This document shows, piece by piece, positions 1 through 8,018 of a stretch of DNA of 64,000 nt. The notes beneath the pieces were generated by a model that searched no databases, was not told the origin of the DNA, and worked only from the letters and a program-made list of their open reading frames with translations. Each line of letters begins with the position of its first letter. Positions within the stretch are counted from its first letter, which is position 1. A program made the position numbers and the translations under genes. Source of the DNA: Oceanipulchritudo coccoides (lineage in GTDB: Bacteria > Verrucomicrobiota > Verrucomicrobiia > Opitutales > Oceanipulchritudinaceae); the NCBI RefSeq assembly GCF_010500615.1, contig NZ_JAAGNX010000001.1:1131531-1195530 (forward strand), given 5' to 3'.

Positions 1-1
1 G

Positions 2-883
2 AACGATCCCGATGGCCTGGAGTGGTCGAATGGTCCGAATTCCTACCAGTCCTTCGAAGAGGTTGCCCGCGACTTCTATGCAGCTATTCCCGACCGTTTG
101 CGTGACCGGATAGGACCGGAGTTCAATTTCAATCCGCGCTTCGTCACGGTTGACGGGCAGGTTAGCTGGGAAAGTGATGGGATCACCAACCTGTCTTCCC
201 TTAGCGATGTAGTCTCGGAAGGCTATGAGATTGAAGTGGTTTACAATCCAACACGCAATTGGCGCATTGCCCTCAATGTTGCCCAGGCCGAAGCGGTCAG
301 GGCCAATATTGCCGCTCTCGAACTCCAGTTTGTTGATGAGTTCTTCGCCAACGTGGATTCAATTCGTGATGGAGAATTGTACAACTTCGTGCGCAACCCT
401 GGTTCCAGTTACGACCCCTGGCGGCAACAGTACCTGGGTGAAACGGTTTACGGCCTTCGCGCGGACGCTGCCCAGTCGGGTACGGCCACTCCGGAAATCC
501 GTGAATGGCGGGCCAACATGGTCACCCGGTACGAATTCTCCGACGGGTTCCTTGATGGATTCAGAATTGGCGGTGCTATTCGCTGGCAGGACAAGGCTGC
601 TCTCGGTTATCCGACGATCAGGGACGAGAACAACCAGCAGATTGCCGATCTCGCGAACCCATACTACAGCGACGATGACACCTTTGTTGATTTGTCTCTC
701 GGTTATCGTCGGGACATCAAGGTCTTCGGCATGGATGTCACCTGGAACATCAACCTGAACGTGCGGAATATCTTCGCCGATGACGAGTTGGTTCCGGTCA
801 AGATCAATCCCGACGGTTCGTATGGCACGGTTCGTGTCCCGCCCGAGCGGACTTGGAACCTGACCAACTCCTTCGTGTTCTAA
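2..883 (+). CDS. TonB-dependent receptor, C-terminal part (cut by window edge)
   Basis: This is the last ~293 residues of an outer-membrane TonB-dependent receptor. The frame is open to the left edge of the window, so the ATG-like starts inside it are not the real start. The segment has alternating aromatic and polar strands typical of the last barrel strands, such as the stretches around GFRIGGAIRW and FVDLSLGYRR, and it ends in a terminal Phe (NSFVF), as expected for BAM-assembled barrels. A strong terminator follows the stop. It lies next to a hybrid two-component regulator and secreted beta-helix proteins, so the likely job is uptake of a polysaccharide-derived oligomer. The substrate cannot be read from this fragment and no SusD-like partner is visible. 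Confidence 0.85.
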   Translation, partial: NDPDGLEWSNGPNSYQSFEEVARDFYAAIPDRLRDRIGPEFNFNPRFVTVDGQVSWESDGITNLSSLSDVVSEGYEIEVVYNPTRNWRIALNVAQAEAVRANIAALELQFVDEFFANVDSIRDGELYNFVRNPGSSYDPWRQQYLGETVYGLRADAAQSGTATPEIREWRANMVTRYEFSDGFLDGFRIGGAIRWQDKAALGYPTIRDENNQQIADLANPYYSDDDTFVDLSLGYRRDIKVFGMDVTWNINLNVRNIFADDELVPVKINPDGSYGTVRVPPERTWNLTNSFVF

Positions 884-933
884 GTTGAGGGCTATTCCCC
901 CTCACTGGCATTTACATTCAATTGCCCACAGAT

Positions 934-962
934 GGACCCGGTTTTCGGACCGGGTCCTTTTT
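934..962 (+). terminator. Rho-independent terminator after the TonB receptor
   Basis: A perfect 9-bp stem (GGACCCGGT / ACCGGGTCC, 934-942 and 949-957) with a 6-base loop is followed directly by five T residues. It sits between two convergent genes and probably ends the receptor transcript. Confidence 0.9.
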
Positions 963-995
963 GTGTGGCGGTCTCGCTGGCGGTGCCGTCCAGCG

Positions 996-3900
996 TTAAT
1001 TCCGGGCGGTTTCTTCCTCCTGCGAATCAATGCCCCCCTTTTTGCGGGCAAATGCGGATGGCGAGCATTTGTATTCATCCTTGAATACACGGCTGAAATA
1101 ACCGGCATCGGAAAAGCCCACATCGTACGCAATTTCGGAGACGGGCTTGCCTCCCTCGGCAAGCCAGAGGGCGGCCCGGCGGAGCCGCTTTGTACGGATA
1201 AAGGCGGCCGGGCTCAGGTCGGTCAGGTTGCTGAACTTGCGATAGAAGGCACTACGGCTGAAGCCCATTTTTTCAGCGAGGGTATTCACGTCGAACTGCT
1301 CTTCCGACATGTGCTCCTCGACCAGTGTCTCGGTCTTTTCCACGAAGACCTTATCCTCTCCGGAAAGGCCTGCGAGGCGGTGATCATCGACAAACTGTTC
1401 GCGGACCCGTTCGCGAGAGCGCTTTTGTGTGGAAAGGAGATTCCGGATCTTCAGGCGGAGGATCTCCGGCGAGACAGGCTTTGTAATGAAATCGTCAGCA
1501 CCGCTATTGAAGGCCTTGAGCCTGTGTTCTTCCGAGCGGAGGGCAGTCAACAGAATGACCGGAATGTGGGAGGTGTGGGGATCCTTCTTGAGAACACGAC
1601 AGGTTTCAAAGCCGTCCTTCCCGGGCATGACAATGTCCGAGATAACAATATCGGGAATGAGTTCCTGTGCCTTGGCAAACCCTTCGTCACCGTTGGTCGC
1701 CATTTCGATTTGGAAGGCCCCTCTCAATTCTCCGCCAATAAATTCGCGCAGGTCGTGGTTGTCCTCAATGAGCAGGATGACACTTTGATCCTGTTCTGCA
1801 GTCACAGCAGGGGCGACGTGGTCCGACGATGAGACAGGTTGGGTGTTCAGGGCGTCTTGCGTTTTCTTCCTGCCGGGGAGCGGGAAGCTGATCTGGAAGC
1901 AGCTACCCGGGCGCTCCTTGTCATGCGGATTGACAGGACTGATCACGCTAACCGTACCATGGATGGCCGTCACGATCTCCTTGACGAAGGCCAGGCCGAT
2001 ACCAGAGCCCTCTTCAGTTTCATCCATGTCGGCACTCCGGTAAAACGGTTCGAAGATGGCCTCCTGCTCGGAAGTGGAAATCCCCGGTCCGTCATCTTCC
2101 ACTTCAATTTGTCCCATGGGCGGCCCGTCCGGCGTTTCCACTTCGGCCACGCGCACCGTTATGCGCCCGCCGCGTGGGGTGTACTTGACCGAATTGTTGA
2201 CCACGTTGTCGATGATCTTGTGGAACAATTCCTGATCGAAGGCAAAGACCAGTCCGGTCAAGTTAGTTTCCAGCTTCAGGGTGTGTTTCTTTTCAAGGGC
2301 CCAACCATCAAACACTGCAAGGCAGCTCCTGATGAACGGAACGAAGTCGCCCTCCTGCGGCTTGAACTCCAGTCTGTTGAGTTGGAACTTACGGAAGTCC
2401 AATAACTGATTGATGAGGAAAAGGAGGCGCTGGCTATTTGATTTGATAAGGGAGAGAAAGTGCTGGTGCCGGCTGTCGCTGATCTCGTTCTGAAGTCGCT
2501 CCACCGGCCCGAGAATCAGGCTCAAGGGGGTTTTTATTTCATGGGAAAGGTGGGTGAACACCCGCATTTTCACCTGCTCGATTTCAAGCATGTGCTTGAC
2601 GCGTTGACGGATGAAGAAAACAACCACCGAGATAAGGAAAAGAATACCGGCCACCAGGGAAGCAACGAACCAGGCCTGTTGCCAGAGCGGAAGGACAACG
2701 GTGAACTCCGCCCGCAATGGAGTCGGATCAACGTTGAAGTCGCTGTCGCGGGATACGACTTCAATTACATGTTTGCCCCCTTTTAACTCATTGAGGGTCA
2801 CTTCCGTGGATGCTGTGAACGGGGACCAATCCCCTCCATCCACACGATGAGAGAATTGCAGTTTGTTGGCTGGAGTTCTCGACCACGCATCCACACCCTT
2901 CCAGCTGAATTGGAGGCTGGTATTCCGTTGAAGTTCGGAAGGGGGTGTGATCCACAATGTATCAGGCGCCTGGTTGTCGGGGACATACTGTACTGTCCGG
3001 AATCCCCTTTTCTTGTCTTCCGCGTAGGGCTCCGTGCGTTGTCCGCGATAATACCAGTCGACATGGGTACGGTTAATCCAGATGGAACCATCCTTCCCTT
3101 GAACCACCCGGCCGGATCCGCGATGCAGCCCTTCCACAATTCCCATGAATGGGGCCCAGAGTTGTCCATCAAAGCGAAAGTGTCCTTCACGAGTCGTTGC
3201 AACCGGGTCTGTCCCATTCAGGGTTATGACAAAAGAGGTGAGGGAGCTTTCCAGCCCATCCGCTTCCGTGAATTGTTTCCACTCTCCATTGCTGAACCGG
3301 TAGATTCCCTGGGACCAGACCGCACACCAGAGGTCCCCGGCTGCATCGACGGCAATCTGGTCAATCCACTTTTGCCGAAGCTCGTCTGGAAGTTCCACAG
3401 GTGCTGCGCCGGATCGGGTATTTTGAAAAATTCCATTTTCGCTGCTGTAGACGCTTTCCCCATTTCCCCTGACAAGGCTCCAATTGCGGAATTGAAAAGG
3501 AGGGGACTGCAAGTGCTTGGAAACATAGGTTCCATCTTTCTGCCGGCTGATAACGACAATTCCGCCTTGGTAGTCGGGAAACTCTTCTTCCATCTGGGCA
3601 CATCCCAGCCAGATATCGCCGTTGGGCTGTTTCAGGGCCGCCAAATGGGCAAATGACAGGGCGACCTCGGGAAAGCGATAAACTTCCCATTTCTGGCCAT
3701 TGTAGACTGATATGACCGCTTCGCGCTGATCAGAACCGGCGAGAATCCAATCTCCGCTTGGGTGGACCAACAGCGTCCCTGGATGGGAAACGCCGGTTTC
3801 ATCGGATGTATGAAAGATGCCATTCCGGGATTCCTGTGACAGCTGTACGACATCATTGTTTATGGAAATGAAGAGCTGGTCTCCTTCCAAGGTTTGATCC

Positions 3901-4976
3901 TGGAAATGCAGGCCATTGAAGGAGTATCCGCTAGTCTGACCATAATCGATCCGGACGTTCATGCCGCCTTCCTCGATTATGCTGACTGCACCGCTGGTAT
4001 CCTGAACCATTGTCGAACGGGCACCCGGAAGCGGATATTCCGGACTGTGATACACTTTCCATTCTTCGTTTTTAAGGATGTGCAGGGAACCCCGGCTTGA
4101 AATCCAGATGGCCCCGTCAGGTGTCTCCAAAATCGAGAAGTCAAAGTTGTCCCCCCCAATACGGGAAAGGTTTACCGACTCCCATTCCCCTGTTTCGGGG
4201 TCATAGAAGCTGGCCGGCAAGTTGTGGTGATTATTGATCTGCCATATCCGGCCATCGCTGGCGCGCATCAGACTGGCGGCGAGAATCTCGTGCTGCATTC
4301 CCGGTTTCTTGAGAATCCAATCTCCCACGGGGGCAAGATTGCCTTCAACGAGCGGGCATTCCCAGACTTCGCCCCGGGGCAGGGTGGATATCCACAGGCT
4401 TTGCTTGTTGGGTCCTTCACAAACACTCATCACTGCGCTACGCCAAGGGGTGATCTCACACTCTGCTGTGGCTGGATCAAGCCGTGCCAACCCGCTTCTG
4501 AGGCCAATCCACAGGATTCCATCAGAGGTTTCGGCAATGTTATCCCGCACCCGGCGGTGAAGCCCTTCGTCCGCCACCTTTATCCAGGCTGATCCATCAA
4601 AGAGGTAAATTGCCCCGGTTGTCACCACGCAGTAATGGGCCCGGGAACTGATGAAAAAAGCACTGATGAACTGATCTTCAATATCTTCAGGGAGCGCTTC
4701 TTGTTGCCAAGTGCGTCCATCATAGAAGTGCAATTCGTTGGGACTGTAAATGGCCCCAAGTCTCCCGTCCGGGGTCATCGCGACAATTTCAAGCGCTTGC
4801 CCATCAAGGCCTTTGATTCGCTGCCAGCGCCAGGATTCCGTCAACGGATCCACGCGGTAGCTGTCGAGGCTGCGCACTTCGGTCCCGTTGAGCGGGCTCA
4901 TGACAAAGCAACCAATAATTAAGGTGAGTTTCCGCCAGAGGGGGGTTGAGAATAGGGGCGAATTCGGGAAATTCAT
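996..4976 (-). CDS. Hybrid two-component system regulator (sensor kinase, receiver and AraC domain in one chain)
   Basis: This 1326-residue inner-membrane protein combines all steps of a two-component system. Residues ~30-660 are a periplasmic sensor of beta-propeller (Reg_prop-type) repeats, with recurring D/NG-x-I/LW motifs such as DGILWIG, DGRIWQ, DGAIWIS and NGDIWLG. A Y_Y_Y-type beta-sandwich follows at ~685-760 and one membrane helix at ~765-789. The cytoplasmic part has a HisKA domain (phospho-His ~812 in HLSHEIKTPL), an ATPase with N-box and DDGPGIS/GSGIGLAF motifs, a receiver (phospho-Asp ~1114, Lys ~1166) and a C-terminal AraC-type double HTH (~1224-1319). I chose the ATG at 4976 because a signal-like hydrophobic stretch follows it; a TTG at 5024 would add 16 residues. 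In this family the regulator usually binds an oligosaccharide and activates the adjacent saccharide locus. Confidence 0.93.
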   Translation of the reverse strand: MNFPNSPLFSTPLWRKLTLIIGCFVMSPLNGTEVRSLDSYRVDPLTESWRWQRIKGLDGQALEIVAMTPDGRLGAIYSPNELHFYDGRTWQQEALPEDIEDQFISAFFISSRAHYCVVTTGAIYLFDGSAWIKVADEGLHRRVRDNIAETSDGILWIGLRSGLARLDPATAECEITPWRSAVMSVCEGPNKQSLWISTLPRGEVWECPLVEGNLAPVGDWILKKPGMQHEILAASLMRASDGRIWQINNHHNLPASFYDPETGEWESVNLSRIGGDNFDFSILETPDGAIWISSRGSLHILKNEEWKVYHSPEYPLPGARSTMVQDTSGAVSIIEEGGMNVRIDYGQTSGYSFNGLHFQDQTLEGDQLFISINNDVVQLSQESRNGIFHTSDETGVSHPGTLLVHPSGDWILAGSDQREAVISVYNGQKWEVYRFPEVALSFAHLAALKQPNGDIWLGCAQMEEEFPDYQGGIVVISRQKDGTYVSKHLQSPPFQFRNWSLVRGNGESVYSSENGIFQNTRSGAAPVELPDELRQKWIDQIAVDAAGDLWCAVWSQGIYRFSNGEWKQFTEADGLESSLTSFVITLNGTDPVATTREGHFRFDGQLWAPFMGIVEGLHRGSGRVVQGKDGSIWINRTHVDWYYRGQRTEPYAEDKKRGFRTVQYVPDNQAPDTLWITPPSELQRNTSLQFSWKGVDAWSRTPANKLQFSHRVDGGDWSPFTASTEVTLNELKGGKHVIEVVSRDSDFNVDPTPLRAEFTVVLPLWQQAWFVASLVAGILFLISVVVFFIRQRVKHMLEIEQVKMRVFTHLSHEIKTPLSLILGPVERLQNEISDSRHQHFLSLIKSNSQRLLFLINQLLDFRKFQLNRLEFKPQEGDFVPFIRSCLAVFDGWALEKKHTLKLETNLTGLVFAFDQELFHKIIDNVVNNSVKYTPRGGRITVRVAEVETPDGPPMGQIEVEDDGPGISTSEQEAIFEPFYRSADMDETEEGSGIGLAFVKEIVTAIHGTVSVISPVNPHDKERPGSCFQISFPLPGRKKTQDALNTQPVSSSDHVAPAVTAEQDQSVILLIEDNHDLREFIGGELRGAFQIEMATNGDEGFAKAQELIPDIVISDIVMPGKDGFETCRVLKKDPHTSHIPVILLTALRSEEHRLKAFNSGADDFITKPVSPEILRLKIRNLLSTQKRSRERVREQFVDDHRLAGLSGEDKVFVEKTETLVEEHMSEEQFDVNTLAEKMGFSRSAFYRKFSNLTDLSPAAFIRTKRLRRAALWLAEGGKPVSEIAYDVGFSDAGYFSRVFKDEYKCSPSAFARKKGGIDSQEEETARN

Positions 4977-5099
4977 GGGGTGATAGGGGAGTCGTAAGAC
5001 TGAATCAGCTAAGTTTTTGGTCAATTCAAATTCAGTCTCGTTCCGCTCACAATGCAGTCACGGGTTTGCGGACTGCAAAACAGGTAAAATGCTCCCTGT

Positions 5100-5161
5100 G
5101 GGACAAAATTCCAAGGGGTTAGGTACAAAATTACAGCCCGTTTTTCGAATTGATCTGATAA
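5100..5161 (+). promoter_or_regulatory. Candidate operator and activator-dependent promoter of the modular-protein operon
   Basis: GGGACAA at 5100-5106 and GTACAAAATT at 5123-5132 are separated by 16 bases. The same two half-sites with the same spacing occur at 14311-14343. A -10-like TGATAA lies at 5156-5161 with no good -35, as expected for an activator-dependent promoter. The pitch between half-sites is about two helical turns, as expected for an AraC-type dimer, so the adjacent hybrid regulator is the likely binder. The binding itself is inference. Confidence 0.5.
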
Positions 5162-5264
5162 AATTCAGCTATCTGCAATGGATTTAGTCCTTGCACCCCT
5201 CATCGGCTTCAGCCGGTGACAGTTATCTCAACCCCATCGTCTAAAACCTCATTCACAAAATCCC

Positions 5265-6833
5265 ATGACCTTGAATTCAAACTCACTCCTTCGCGGTCGC
5301 CTGACCTTGGCGGCCCTTTCCGTCCTTGCCGTTTCGATTCCCCTTCAAGCCAAGGTTGTCAGCCTGAACTTTGCTGAAAGTGTCGCTGATAACGATGCAC
5401 AAAATATTGATATTGATGAAACCTATGGAGTAGGTGACCTATTCGGTATTCAGACAACCGTTGGCAACTGGAGCAACACCGGCGCCAATAGCCTCACCAG
5501 CCTCCAGGACAAGGACGGGGCAGCGACCGCTGTCAATTACACCGGTACGCAGCCGGCCGGCAAAGGCGCTTTTGGAGCCCCTTATGCCGACACTCCTCTC
5601 AACAGGGGATTTGTCGTCTACACAGGCACTGCCAACCCGGTCACCACCGCCTTCTCCGGCCTCAACACCACCTTCCCCACCGGCTACTACGCGGTGGTCT
5701 ATCTGACAGGGTTCATAGGCAACACTGGCGCCTCGATCACCAACGGAACAGATACCTATTACTACCAGACCCCCAATCCTGCTTCGCTCCCGGATCCTCT
5801 TGTCCAGACGACCCAGACCACGGACTTGGGAGACGGTCTCAACCCCGAGGCACAATATGCGGTCTTTGGCAGTTCCGGCTCACCCTTGACCGCGGACGCC
5901 ATCACCTTCACGATTGATGCGTTATACGGTGGCGGGGCTGGCGTGGGCGGTGTTCAATTGGTTGGCGTCAATGGAAATGTTGTCAGCCTCAACATCGTGT
6001 TAAACACACCAAATGCTCAAACCGTCATCGGGGACTTTGGCCTCGGTACGATATTCGGGGTTGATACAACGGTCGCCAACTGGACCAATAGCAACGCGTC
6101 CAGCAGGACAGACCTCAAGGACAGCGATGGCGTGGCCACAACCATTGATTACAGCGGGACCCAACCAAACGACAAGGCTACCTTTAACCCCGCCTATGAT
6201 TTTACGCCACTGAAGGCGGGGTACGATGTATATTCAGCGGGTAGCGCCGTGTTGACAGCGACCTTCACGGATGTGGCGGAGAATTTCCCCAACGGCTACT
6301 ACGCCATTGTCTACCTGACTGGTTACAACTCAAACGACGGAGCCGCGATCACGGTTGGATTTGACGACATCGCTATCGACAGCACTTTAGTCAACGGTAG
6401 CAACGAGTTCGTGATCGACTTCACTGCAACACCATCAAGCGATTACGAAGTGAAGAAATCAACTGTCCTGAGTGGTTTCAGCTCCCTTGCCTCCCAGCTC
6501 ATCGTGACCACCGATGGAAGCGGGGTAGGGCAGGCCACCGTCCCGTCCAGTGAGTTGTCGGATCCGAAACAATTCTTCAATCTTGAGGACTCCACGGACA
6601 TCTTCTATTACCGGAATATTGCCTCCCCGGTTGCTCCGGTCACTTTTGTCCAGACATCCCAGGCGACGGACCTCGGCGCTGACCTCAATCCGGAGGCGCA
6701 ATACGCGATCTTTGGTAGCGACACTTCACCGTTGTTCGCCGATTCCATCACCTTCACCTTAACGGCCCTCTATGGAGGAGGAGCCGGTCTTGGCGGAGTA
6801 CAGTTGGTTGGGCTGCCGGATCCTGGGCCTTAA
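5265..6833 (+). CDS. Secreted protein with two copies of an unrecognised ~200-residue domain
   Basis: The protein has 522 residues with a clear signal peptide (cleavage near IPLQA-KVV). After it come two copies of one domain, at ~29-238 and ~241-520. Each starts V(V)SLN(F/I)..., contains VGNW/VANW, then a GYYA(V/I)VYLTG motif, and ends with the near-identical sequences NPEAQYA(V/I)FGS and LYGGGAG(V/L)GGVQLVG. The same domain forms the N-terminal part of the next two genes. I do not recognise it as a named family; it has the look of a beta-rich binding module. The second copy carries a 77-residue in-frame insertion (residues ~366-442). The gene is first in a four-gene run, downstream of the candidate operator. 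There is no Shine-Dalgarno before the ATG. A role in binding an extracellular polysaccharide is inference from context. Confidence 0.7.
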   Translation: MTLNSNSLLRGRLTLAALSVLAVSIPLQAKVVSLNFAESVADNDAQNIDIDETYGVGDLFGIQTTVGNWSNTGANSLTSLQDKDGAATAVNYTGTQPAGKGAFGAPYADTPLNRGFVVYTGTANPVTTAFSGLNTTFPTGYYAVVYLTGFIGNTGASITNGTDTYYYQTPNPASLPDPLVQTTQTTDLGDGLNPEAQYAVFGSSGSPLTADAITFTIDALYGGGAGVGGVQLVGVNGNVVSLNIVLNTPNAQTVIGDFGLGTIFGVDTTVANWTNSNASSRTDLKDSDGVATTIDYSGTQPNDKATFNPAYDFTPLKAGYDVYSAGSAVLTATFTDVAENFPNGYYAIVYLTGYNSNDGAAITVGFDDIAIDSTLVNGSNEFVIDFTATPSSDYEVKKSTVLSGFSSLASQLIVTTDGSGVGQATVPSSELSDPKQFFNLEDSTDIFYYRNIASPVAPVTFVQTSQATDLGADLNPEAQYAIFGSDTSPLFADSITFTLTALYGGGAGLGGVQLVGLPDPGP

Positions 6834-6875
6834 GACTTTATTCTCTTTAAATTCCACCTTAGTTATTAATCAGGA

Positions 6876-6899
6876 CCGGGATGGCATCCGCCATCCCGG
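6876..6899 (+). terminator. Strong intergenic hairpin (partial terminator or mRNA-processing hairpin)
   Basis: A perfect 10-bp stem (CCGGGATGGC / GCCATCCCGG) with a 4-base loop lies between the first and second modular genes. Only a mixed CTTCCTT tract follows, so full termination is doubtful. It could reduce downstream expression or stabilise the upstream message. Confidence 0.55.
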
Positions 6900-6941
6900 C
6901 TTCCTTACAAACCAAAGCCCTCCAAATCATTACCACGAAAC

Positions 6942-7982
6942 ATGAAAACAAAACATTCAATCCTAAGTCTATCATCCATCTGTCTTCTGTTCATGATCGG
7001 CCAGGTCCTGCAGGCCCAGATCATCAGTGTGAACATCTCCTTCAATAATACCGGCAACACGGCCATTGACGGGGAAGAGACCTTCGGCGTGGCTGCCCTC
7101 GATACGGTAGTCGGTGGCTGGAACAACATTGGTTGGACCTTTGAAAACCTGCTCCTGTCTGACGGGACTGAATCGCCGGTCAACCTTGAAGTTGGGTTTT
7201 TCAACGACCGCAACTACTTCGGCCCAGGGTACATCAATACACCCCTGAATTACGGGGCGCCGCATTACGCTGCGACCAATGATGACCCGGGAACCAACCT
7301 CACTTTCAATAACCTCCGGGATGTTTTCCCTGAGGGGTATTATATCATCGCATATGTTTCCGGGTTTGCCGCCAATCCCGGGGAGGGGTTTGTCACGGAC
7401 GGGCGGACCAGCTATTACTTCACCCCGCCCACCGACAACAAGACTGTCCTGACACCGGAGAACATCCTCCGGACCACGGTGACTCAAGATCCGGGATCAG
7501 GAAATTTCCCTGAGGCCCATTATGCCGTCTTCGGGAGCAAGGAAGCGCCGATCTTCTTTCCCTTCATCACAATTCGCGTCGACACGGTTGATGGCGGCGC
7601 GGTCTCCATTTGCGGCGTGCAAATCGTCTCGGCCAGCGACGTCGTCGTCAAGACCGACTGGGCCGGCTACACAATTGATCCTGACGGCTATGTCGACACA
7701 GGCGATGCCTTCATGGGATTGCTGAACTACGGGACTGATCCGGCCGGCATGATGGGCTGGCTCTACTCAGTGGATGTTGGCGAGTGGCTCTATATCCCGG
7801 AAGCCGAGGTGGTTCCTGGAACTGGTGGCTGGGCCTACATGAATGACCCATCTGAGCTCCAGCTCACTGATTGGGGACAGGGCTGGTACTTCTCGTACGC
7901 CCTGAACACATGGGTGTTTGCTCCTGGCGAAACTCTCGCTTCAAGTCCGGCATGGGTTTATGCCGTGGACATGAGCATGTAA
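6942..7982 (+). CDS. Secreted two-module protein (shared N-terminal domain plus Trp/Tyr-rich C-terminal domain)
   Basis: The protein has 346 residues with a signal peptide (cleavage near LQA-QII). Residues ~26-232 are one copy of the domain that is duplicated in the previous gene, recognisable by ISVNISFN, VVGGWNN, GYYIIAYVSGF and EAHYAVFGS. Residues ~237-346 are a Trp/Tyr-rich module with DPDGYVDTG, WLYSVDVGEWLYIPE and W(V)FAPG...AWVYAVDM. This C-terminal module returns in the next gene, where a beta-helix domain separates the two. Here nothing lies between them, so the protein looks like a binding or anchoring companion without a catalytic domain. The function is unknown. The start ATG has no Shine-Dalgarno sequence. 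Confidence 0.7.
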   Translation: MKTKHSILSLSSICLLFMIGQVLQAQIISVNISFNNTGNTAIDGEETFGVAALDTVVGGWNNIGWTFENLLLSDGTESPVNLEVGFFNDRNYFGPGYINTPLNYGAPHYAATNDDPGTNLTFNNLRDVFPEGYYIIAYVSGFAANPGEGFVTDGRTSYYFTPPTDNKTVLTPENILRTTVTQDPGSGNFPEAHYAVFGSKEAPIFFPFITIRVDTVDGGAVSICGVQIVSASDVVVKTDWAGYTIDPDGYVDTGDAFMGLLNYGTDPAGMMGWLYSVDVGEWLYIPEAEVVPGTGGWAYMNDPSELQLTDWGQGWYFSYALNTWVFAPGETLASSPAWVYAVDMSM

Positions 7983-8018
7983 GCGGGAACCCGCGTCATC
8001 AAATAGATCGGTTATTCC

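Noticed and set aside
885-1832. Long open frame antisense to the receiver/AraC part of the hybrid regulator
   Set aside because: It has no domain sense and lies fully opposite a well-supported gene; a frame shadow.
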